Source: Siphonodentalium dalli (taxonomy: Eukaryota; Mollusca; Scaphopoda; Gadilida; Siphonodentaliidae). From it: a stretch of DNA of 64,000 bases. Location: positions 181,014,011 through 181,078,010 of the forward strand of contig CP136064.1 of assembly GCA_032622095.1 (NCBI GenBank), in the 5' to 3' direction. The position numbers and the translations under genes were made by a program. The notes beneath the pieces are model-generated. The model worked only from the letters and a program-made list of their open reading frames with translations. It was not told where the DNA came from and made no database searches. Shown piece by piece: positions 56,844 through 64,000 of this stretch (positions are counted from its first letter, which is position 1; every line of letters starts with the position of its first letter).

Positions 56844-57138
56844 CAAGAATTATCAGATATTTCCTTGATCACCAACCAGAAGGAGCCTTTCTGAACAATT
56901 TCAGTAATATCATACTTTGCTAATATTTTATCATATTCCCAAAAGGCCTTCTTTCACGTGTATTACAGACTTGATCAGTACAAAAGTACGTCTAAAATTT
57001 ATATGCAATTACATGCAATTACATTCAATTTCAGATTTTTTTTCTTCCTACCTGATTTATGGAAAAAATTCAAAAAATCGGCCTACCCTATCTTTTTAAA
57101 TAATTATCCCCAAAATCCAACAAATAAAAATTTGCATA

Positions 57139-57207
57139 TACAAGAGAATGCACTGGCACAACATCTTTAATGCTGCACCAGTGCAGCTCCCATCATGAGA
57201 GGGTTAA
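57139..57207. mobile_element. Right half of a family A MITE
   Basis: CAAGAGAATGCACTGGCAC, AATGCTGCACCAGTGCAGC and CATCATGAGAGGGTTAA; left half missing. Confidence 0.75.
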
Positions 57208-57486
57208 GACCTATCAATGGAATTATTCCAGATATATATTGAAGTTATTCACAAGCAGGATGATGCAATTACACACATATCCTGCTTTCAACATTCATAT
57301 CCTGTTATGTTGAACATCCGGTACACAATATCTGCAAGCCTTGAATTAGTGTGCCTGTCATTTGCAGAATGAGGTCCCCAGAGGGTGAATTTAGTGATGC
57401 TATCCTGCATAGTGGGCTAGCATCACCAAATTCACCCTCTGGGGACCTCATTCTGCTTAGGCCTCATCTTCTGTGAAGTATTAATA

Positions 57487-57789
57487 CAAACTCCAGGCAG
57501 AGTTATCTCCCATCGCTCTGCTGAGATATCACTGCCATAAGGACATTTGGTAAGGATTTCTTACATGTTCTTAGTTCTTATGTTTTAGGATTAAAATTGT
57601 CTATATCTGGCTCAGTCTATATTGTTCTTATCAATACCGAAAGAATTACCATTATTGCAAACTTTTGGTGGTCAAAATAAGATAATAGGTGACTAAATAT
57701 AGTTCCGACGATATGTAAAAATAGATGTTCCATCCTTGTGGCAGTGCTATATCGCAGTGCTAATGTAGAGGGCGCTGCATGGCGTTTGG
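57487..57789. mobile_element. 303-bp insertion with 8-bp target duplication
   Basis: TATTAATA occurs on both sides (57479-57486, 57790-57797). Ends CAAACTCCAGGCAG and the inverse of CCAAACGCCATGCAG, imperfect inverted repeats. hAT-like by duplication length; family otherwise unknown. Contains AGAGTTATCTCCC and GTAGAGGGCGCTG. Confidence 0.8.
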
Positions 57790-57879
57790 TATTAATAGTC
57801 TCAAATTAAAATTGTTGTCAGTTAATTTTTCCCTTCTGTGAAGTTTCTATATCCCTTAATTTGCAGAAAATAAAATGCA

Positions 57880-58082
57880 TACAGAAATGCTCTAAATAAT
57901 CGACTCCTTAACCACAGCAGAATTATGGATAACTTTTCAGGATTTAGTCGGAAATATGGCTTGTTGCCATTCATCGGAAAGCTCTCAGTGAATGACAACA
58001 AGCCATATTTCCGACTAAATCGTGAAAAGTTACCCATAATTCTGCTGTGGTTAAGGAGTCGATTATTTAGAGCATTACTGTA
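57880..58082. mobile_element. Family C MITE nested in family B
   Basis: TACAGAAATGCTCTAAATAA ... GAGCATTACTGTA. In other family B copies the site reads TTCATAATTGAGG with one TA; here TA is present on both sides of the insert. This is direct evidence for TA target duplication. Confidence 0.92.
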
Positions 58083-58287
58083 ATTGAGGTAAATACAAAT
58101 AATAATAATAGGTGAACATCACCAACTGGGGAACTTCAATCTGATCCTAGGTCTCCCATAGCAGTTGAGGCACAAGCAGAATGAGGTCCCCAGAGGATGA
58201 ATTTGGTGATGCTAGACAGATAGTGTCATTGAACTCACCCTCTGGGGACCTCACTCTGCAAATGACAGACACACTATTCGCAGGCTT

Positions 58288-59646
58288 GCTCACTTTGGGA
58301 AGTTGTCACTATTTATATAATGGATGATAATAATATCCCGAGTCCTGGTGATAACATATTGTTACAACAAAATGATCCAGCTCACTGCACCATTATCCCC
58401 ATATATCCCCTGCTCGCTGCACCATTATCCCCATATATCCCCTGCAAAGTTGTTTTGGCCATTGGTCAGCCATTTACTGCCATAATTCTGACATATTAAT
58501 TTGCGTTCTACACAATAGACTATTTACAATAACGCAAAGATATCATAAGACACAAGAAATGCAGTAAACTAGAATGCAGCTCATTTGCGTGTCAAAAATA
58601 CGAATGTATGTGAATCATTGAACGCAATGAGTGGTGGGTGGGGATTAACTCTTTGTAATGTGCTTTTGAACTTCCATATTTGACAAACTTCATGCAGAGT
58701 ACTGTACTATGTAATTTCAATTGTATAATTTTTAACTCCTTGACCTTTGGCAGTATACGAAAAGGAGACCGGCGAGGTTTTCTCTGAATGAGTTTGTATG
58801 GTGTTCCCTTGTGACATTCAACCCCCTGGAATACCAGAGACCGGATGGGTTTAGGTCATTTTTACAGCGTTTGGGCAGTCTATTTATAGATAATTTGAAA
58901 TAGTGTTATCTATATGTGAACGTGTTTGTTAGTATCGCAATGTTTCTCAGCACATGAGCAGTGCTGTATGTACTCTGGAGGCTATAAAAACAATGGGAAT
59001 GCACTTGATGGAAATGATTTGCTAAAATTTTAATTAGTGCAGCCGATTTCGAATCAAATCAAATCAGATTCTGAATCGCATCGAACCGAATTGCAACACT
59101 AATTAAACAATAATAAGTCATAAGATCATTTGTGAACATGAAGTACCATCTCTTTATTTTCCCTGGGTAAAACACTTCAGTACAACCGGAGTGAATTTTT
59201 TTTTTACGTATCTGACCATTTGATAACAACCAAAAGCATACTTGATTGTGCAGGAATTTATTACTTCATGATAACATAGACATCATCATGATGTTACGTT
59301 CTATTTTGACCCATCATACCGACACAATATTATTATCATTTTTATAATTTCAAATAGCCGTTTTTTCTAACAAAACAATATGTTGGTTATGGGAAGCTTC
59401 TGAGAGATACAAAATATTACATATATCTGTATTATATCAAAGCTTCAACACCACCCACACACTTGCAGAACTGAATAGGATAACACTTGATTTTGATTAA
59501 CACATGCCTGGTTACTACTATTATTATGTGCCAAACAAATCGTACAAATCGTAACATGGCCATTTCTAAAAAAAATTCTAATTTGTTAATGAACATATGA
59601 AGCAATTGAGCACATTATGAGCCAGTGGCTCCATCTATTACGATAT
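58288..59646. other. No gene; small local repeats
   Basis: A 35-bp direct repeat around TGCACCATTATCCCCATATA at 58386-58441. ATTAGTGCAGCCGATTTCG...AACACTAATTA with GAATC-type repeats at 59033-59105 looks like a small degenerate inverted-repeat relic. Otherwise AT-rich and unremarkable. Confidence 0.4.
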
Positions 59647-60000
59647 AGATGAAAGTGTCAATGACACTGTAGCTCAACTTAGGTAGGGGAATAATTTAAT
59701 GGTTGACAGTAAATGGAGGAATTAGGAAAGGTGCTTATTAAAATGTCTAAGTAAGACAAGATGTAAATGTGAAGAGAGACCAAAAAATAAATATCCTGCA
59801 GCCCATGCTAATGGATTTTGTAGAAATATTTAGTCATATAAAGAGTAAAAAACCAAACTGGCCATTGGCAGCCATATTATTTTGCCGAATGACCCCAAAA
59901 TGACGCGTTGCCATCTAGGTCACCCCGATAATCAATATGAAGTTTGGTGATGATCAGATCAGGGATATGGTCTGTAGGCAAGCCTTAAAATAATTTTTAT
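59647..60000. repeat. Family E head and eroded units
   Basis: GATGAAAGTGTCAATGACAC then TGTAGCTCAACTT, one or two units with AATGACCCCAAAATGACGCG. The body of the family reappears at 62310, so the stretch between (including the hAT element) may be insertions into one repeat. Confidence 0.7.
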
Positions 60001-60368
60001 TCGAGTGTCTGACATTTTGTCAGGCACCAAATGGACATGGTCTGACATTTCAAAAGTATGCCTGACATGTATTTTTTATCATCCAAAATAATGTTAAGTG
60101 AAACTAATAATGGTGTATTACCCCCCACAATGGCCCATTTATGTTCCTCTCCTCAATTTGAATTTTTTTTTACAATAAATAATGCAAATTTGCCCAACCT
60201 GATCACAACATGCTAGTCATGCTTGCCAATTGCATGCTCAATTCTAAGGTTATATAAATCCTCATTTGCTCTGATCCCTGTGCTGTTACTAGCACCATGT
60301 GGGGGTATGCCTATCCACATGATAGTCATGTAACAGTTTGTCACTATATCACAGTAACATCTACATAC

Positions 60369-60451
60369 TAGGCTTGCCACAATTATTCGATTAATCAACC
60401 TTCGGCAGGTGCGGTAGTCGACAGTTATTTACTTTCGTCGACTAATCGCCC

Positions 60452-60493
<42 letters not shown>

Positions 60494-61526
60494 GGGTATG
60501 ATTGTGTAAATTGTGTATCGATGTCATGCCTGGAAGTAACTGTTAACCGCGTATCCAGCACTCTTCCGTTGCAGTGTCCTCTGTGTTTGATGTCGCCGCC
60601 GACGTTTGGCGGAATTATGTGTGCGACAAGTTCACACAGTACGTGCTTGGCTGGCAGCATCCTTCAGTTTGTCTTTGATGTCTGCGCCGACTTTTCAGAG
60701 TCATCGCCGATGTGTGGGTGAATCTGATCAGCTATTGGTTGGAATATATGTCAGCGTGTTAGGCGGTGGGGAGACCTGGGAAGGTTGCAAATAATTACCA
60801 CATGTATTCTCGTTTGGTGCCATTGTAAAAAAATGTCTTCAAGAAAACAATCCGATGTTTGGGAGTTCTTTGACAAGGGGTTACGTATATAATATAAACT
60901 ATTAATTTGTTTCATTATTTCTTGCAAAATGTCCAGGTTATACACGGCAGTAATTGTGACTGCATCCCTGTCACCCCGGGCCCAGGGTCCCCAACAAAAG
61001 CTCAAATACCTCCCACTGTCTACCTATGTCCTCGTTGAATTCATTGTAAGTGCACACCTTTCGCCGCAATTTCACCAATTAATGTGAAGCATGTGACTTA
61101 CCGAAATACGTAGCAGCGGCTTTGGAGTCGAGATCGAGATAAACTTTACTTCGTGCAATTTTGCACAGTTACTGTCACATCGTACTCGTATGCAGTTTGC
61201 TCTAACTTTGCCAGAAGCATCGGCAATATGGGCACTAGGCAGTATTTAATAGTAAGGGGCTGCTAAAAACTACATCGGGACGAATGAGACTATGAGGGCA
61301 TGATTATTCCTTGTTGTATATTTATGCAATAAAACAGTGTAAACACGGAACATCGACAGTTTATAACTGTCTTCAAAATGAATGTAAAGAAGTTATCGTA
61401 ATTTCGCATTTATCACTTGTTTACCTGGATGTAATACAGGGTGCATATATTACCGATTAATCGACTAACTGTCGATTATAGCTGCCGATTAGTCGATTAT
61501 GAAAACTCATAGTCGTGGCAACCCTA
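60369..61526 (+). mobile_element. hAT element, 1158 bp, with perfect 8-bp target duplication
   Basis: Ends TAGGCTTGCCAC and the inverse GTGGCAACCCTA (11 of 12 match). CTACATAC flanks both sides exactly (60361-60368, 61527-61534), the hAT hallmark. Subterminal zones have repeated CGATTAATCGAC/TCGACTAATCG motifs. A frame starting at 60833 reads MSSRKQSDVWEFFDKG, like the first residues of a BED zinc finger, then stops. The rest of the transposase is missing, so it is a deleted derivative. Confidence 0.92.
60454..60492. repeat. Run of 39 G
   Basis: A homopolymer of G inside the hAT element. Its length is unreliable in any sequencing technology, and apparent proline-rich frames across it are artefacts. 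Confidence 0.95.
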
Positions 61527-62309
61527 CTACATACTTGTCTTGTATATAAGTTATATAATATAACTAATAGAAGCATTTATACTACCACCATATCCACAAA
61601 TTGGGGGTCAGGAAATGCAACTACGTCTACATGTACATGTATTTGCTTTTGACATCTTTCACATCTCATTGTCCAAGTTTCCAACCCAAAATGGTGGATT
61701 TGGAGATTGCAGCAAAGGCTTATTTTAGATTGAATCCATTGATGTTCTTTTTGGTACTACTGGTAGTCTACTGAATTGTATTAAATGACAACGATATATA
61801 TTAGATATGAAACTTTAATTTTTCAAGTGGAAGAAGTGATGAAATCCATGCTCCAGGCTCCTGAATATTCTCGACGAAGTTTCAATTGGTCTAAGTTTCT
61901 GTGAAATACAGTAGGAACAGGTCAGCAAAGTGACCAATCCGTTTCCGTCTACCTCACATTTAAGCCATTCTGAAGCATCATAGACGACGAGGTCATTTCT
62001 GATCCAACAACATACAGTCGTTGCACATAACGTTCTATTGTTACGGGTGGTTTTAGTTTGATTAGTGTCTATTTTTCGCTTCTTTGATTAATTTTTTTTA
62101 TTCATGTTTGAACCTCGCGGCGATTGATAAAATTTTTTATGAATACCTAAATCGGAGCCGAGTATGGCCTATACACATTTATATATCGCGTCACTCACTC
62201 GCGTGTACAGCGGAAGTTTTTTGGAAACATAATTAATATACTGAGGAACCATGTCCGTAATAAACATATAACGTACTACAGACCCGATCCCATGCCGCTA
62301 TAACTCGAT
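61527..62309. other. No gene supported
   Basis: Short open stretches on both strands near 61830-62030 but none that I recognise or can splice to KSR. No repeat family of the window recognised. Confidence 0.4.
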
Positions 62310-63520
62310 CCGGAGTTCCTACATCAATGGATTCAATTTTGAAATCCAAGATGGCCACCAGCGGCCATGTTTTTTGGCCGAATTACCCCAAAATGATTCG
62401 TGCCCAACTAGGGGCCACCCCAATGATGAATATTAAGTTTGGTGATGATCAGATCAGGTTTGTGGTCTGTAGGGTGTGTGAAAGTATTTAGTGATGCAAG
62501 AGTAAAATCCAAATGGCTGATGGTGGCCATGTTTTTTGGACAAATGACCCCAAAATGACTCGTTCCCATCTAGAGGTCACCTTGATGATCCATATGAAGT
62601 TTGGTGATGATCGGATCAGAGATGTGGTCTGTAGGATTTAGTGATGCAAAGAGTAAAATCCAAGATGGCCACCAGCGGCCATGTTTTTTGGCCGAATGAT
62701 CCTAAAATGACTCGTTCCCAGCTACATGTAAATGTCAACATTAGTGACAAATTTTATGATGATAAGACAAACAGTACGGCCTGTAGCCCGCACCAATGGA
62801 TTCAAATTTGAAATCCAAGATGGCCACCAGCGGCCATGTTTTTTGGCCGAATGATCCCAAAATGACTCGTTCGCATCTACATGTCAATGTCAACATTCAT
62901 GACAAATTTCATAGAGATCCGACCAAAGATATCACCTGTAGCCCGCGCGAAAGTATTTAGTGATGCAAAGAGTAAAATCCAAGATGGCTGACGGCGGCCA
63001 TGTTTTTTGGCCAAATGACCCCAAAATGACTCGTTCCCATCTAGAGGTCGCCCCAATGAACCGTATGAAGTTTGGTGATGATCGGATCAGAGATGTGGTC
63101 TGTAGGATGTGTCAAAGGATTTAGTGATTTAGTGACGCAAATAGTAAAATCCAAGATGGCCACCAGCGGCCATGTTTTTGGCCGAATGATCCTAAAATGA
63201 CTAGTTTCCATCTACATGTAAATGTCAACATTAGTGACAAATTTTATGATGATCACACAAACAGTGCGGCCTGTAGCCCGCACCAATGTATTTAATTTTG
63301 AAATCCAAGATGGCCACCAGCAGCCATGTATTTTGGCTGAATGACCCCAAAATGACTCAGTCCCATCTACATGTCAATGTCAACATTCTTGACAAATTTC
63401 ATAAAGATCAGACCAAAGATACGACCTGTAGCCCGCGCCAAAGGAAATTGTTGATGGACACACGCACACACGGACGCCAACCCATGGCAATAGCTCAAAC
63501 TTACAAAGTAATTTGAGCTA
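62310..63520. repeat. Tandem array of family E, about seven units
   Basis: Same unit as 50282-52415 (GGCCACCAGCGGCCATGTT, CCAAAATGACTCGTTCCC, CATCTACATGTCAATGTC) with both joiner types and a third variant AGGTCACC(C/T)TGATGA followed by AAGTTTGGTGATGATC. Ends GGACACACGCACACACGGAC and GGCAATAGCTCAAACTTAC. Confidence 0.88.
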
Positions 63521-64000
63521 TTAATGAAGCAATAACCAAAAAAAAAATATATATATAAATACTAATACATAAAGACATGTACCAGTAAGTTGGTTTGTTT
63601 GTCAACCATCTTTTTATTTCTTAATTCATAAAATAAAACATTTCTGAATCTAAAATTTTGACTTTATTGAATAATTAGTTCTGAATTTAAAATTTCAATA
63701 GACGATTTTATAAGATTCTATCTAAATAAACTAATTTGTTCGAAAATCAAATTTATTCTCAAAATACAAATTTATTTCCAAAATATCTTGTTTAATAATA
63801 CAAAAGTCACATTGCAATCTGAGCATTCCAGGCAATTAATTACGTATGGCCTAGATACCAACATTTTATACTTATGGAGACTAGTAACAACTAACATGCT
63901 CAAACAAATTTGAAAATATCTTGTGGTCACCTGACTGAAAATATCAAGTTATAGCTTGAGCGGTTAGAATACTAGCAGTAACCAACTGGCAAATCTGAAA
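63521..64000. other. Nothing recognised
   Basis: AT-rich sequence at the window edge. The missing 5' exons of KSR should lie beyond here if the gene continues in the same direction. Confidence 0.5.

Larger units (their letters stand above)
57336..58287. mobile_element. Family B MITE with two other elements nested in it
   Basis: Left end CAAGCCTTGAATTAGTGTG, right end CTATTCGCAGGCTTG, usual hairpins at both ends. The middle is interrupted at 57487-57789 and 57880-58082. Removing the two inserts restores the family B order seen at 10413-10849. Confidence 0.88.

Noticed and set aside
56876-56950. Minus-strand open stretch reading KKAFWEYDKILAKYD
   Set aside because: No matching splice signals or recognised family; short and probably chance.
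58728-58812. Minus-strand open stretch reading GVECHKGTPYKLIQRKPRR with a good acceptor
   Set aside because: No convincing donor at the end (GTCAAG only), the phase does not match KSR exon 1, and the residues do not align with KSR.
60442-60660. Frame with a proline run across the G homopolymer
   Set aside because: The run is an artefact of the 39-G tract inside a hAT element.
61810-62030. Short protein-like stretches on both strands (for example FQVEEVMKSMLQAPEY on plus)
   Set aside because: Both strands look equally plausible, no splice sites fit and no family is recognised.

Overview
This window looks like eukaryotic, intron-rich, AT-rich animal DNA. I infer a bivalve mollusc or a close lophotrochozoan. 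The basis is the style of the repeats (foldback MITEs, tandem-repeat-bearing elements, repeats ending in GACGGACGGAC tracts) together with a KSR protein that keeps the invertebrate-type VAIK lysine. No species can be named from the sequence alone.

The only host gene I can support is on the minus strand: a kinase suppressor of Ras (KSR), the scaffold/pseudokinase of the RAF-MEK-ERK pathway. Sixteen exons run from 55349 down to the stop codon at 1937. All 15 introns have GT...AG ends, and the codon phases match at every junction, giving 567 codons plus a stop. In order the exons encode the end of the N-terminal region, a C1 zinc finger, a Ser/Pro-rich linker and the complete kinase-like domain. 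The N-terminal part of KSR (coiled coil/SAM-like CA1 region), the first exon and the promoter were not found. They probably lie beyond 64000 or in unrecognised exons between 55.4 and 64 kb.

Most of the rest is mobile DNA inside KSR introns. (i) One degenerate non-LTR retrotransposon (APE-type endonuclease, reverse transcriptase, C-terminal zinc knuckle) lies at about 21.85-27.0 kb, antisense to KSR. (ii) hAT-like elements with 7-8 bp target duplications lie at 60369-61526 (with a BED-finger-like start) and 32076-32936. An abundant double-hairpin MITE called family B here also shows 8-bp duplications at two loci. (iii) TTAA-bounded, piggyBac-like small elements, many carrying one shared palindromic cassette (family A). 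(iv) Tc1/mariner-like palindromic MITEs with TA duplications (family C). (v) A 3.2-kb terminal-inverted-repeat element holding about five 240-bp tandem repeats (3013-6193). (vi) A 3.2-kb element with ends rich in CCGCGG-type motifs (34469-37656) and another element nested in it. (vii) A tRNA-derived SINE. (viii) Several tandem or dispersed families ending in GACGGACGGAC tracts.

The main points of interest are the nested insertions whose empty sites can be read from sister copies in the same window, the palindromic cassette shared by elements with different termini, and the way repeat ends sit within 14-45 bp of many KSR splice sites. No rRNA gene, intact tRNA gene or CRISPR array was seen. 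The many 60-90 codon open frames on both strands are mostly chance or lie inside repeats.
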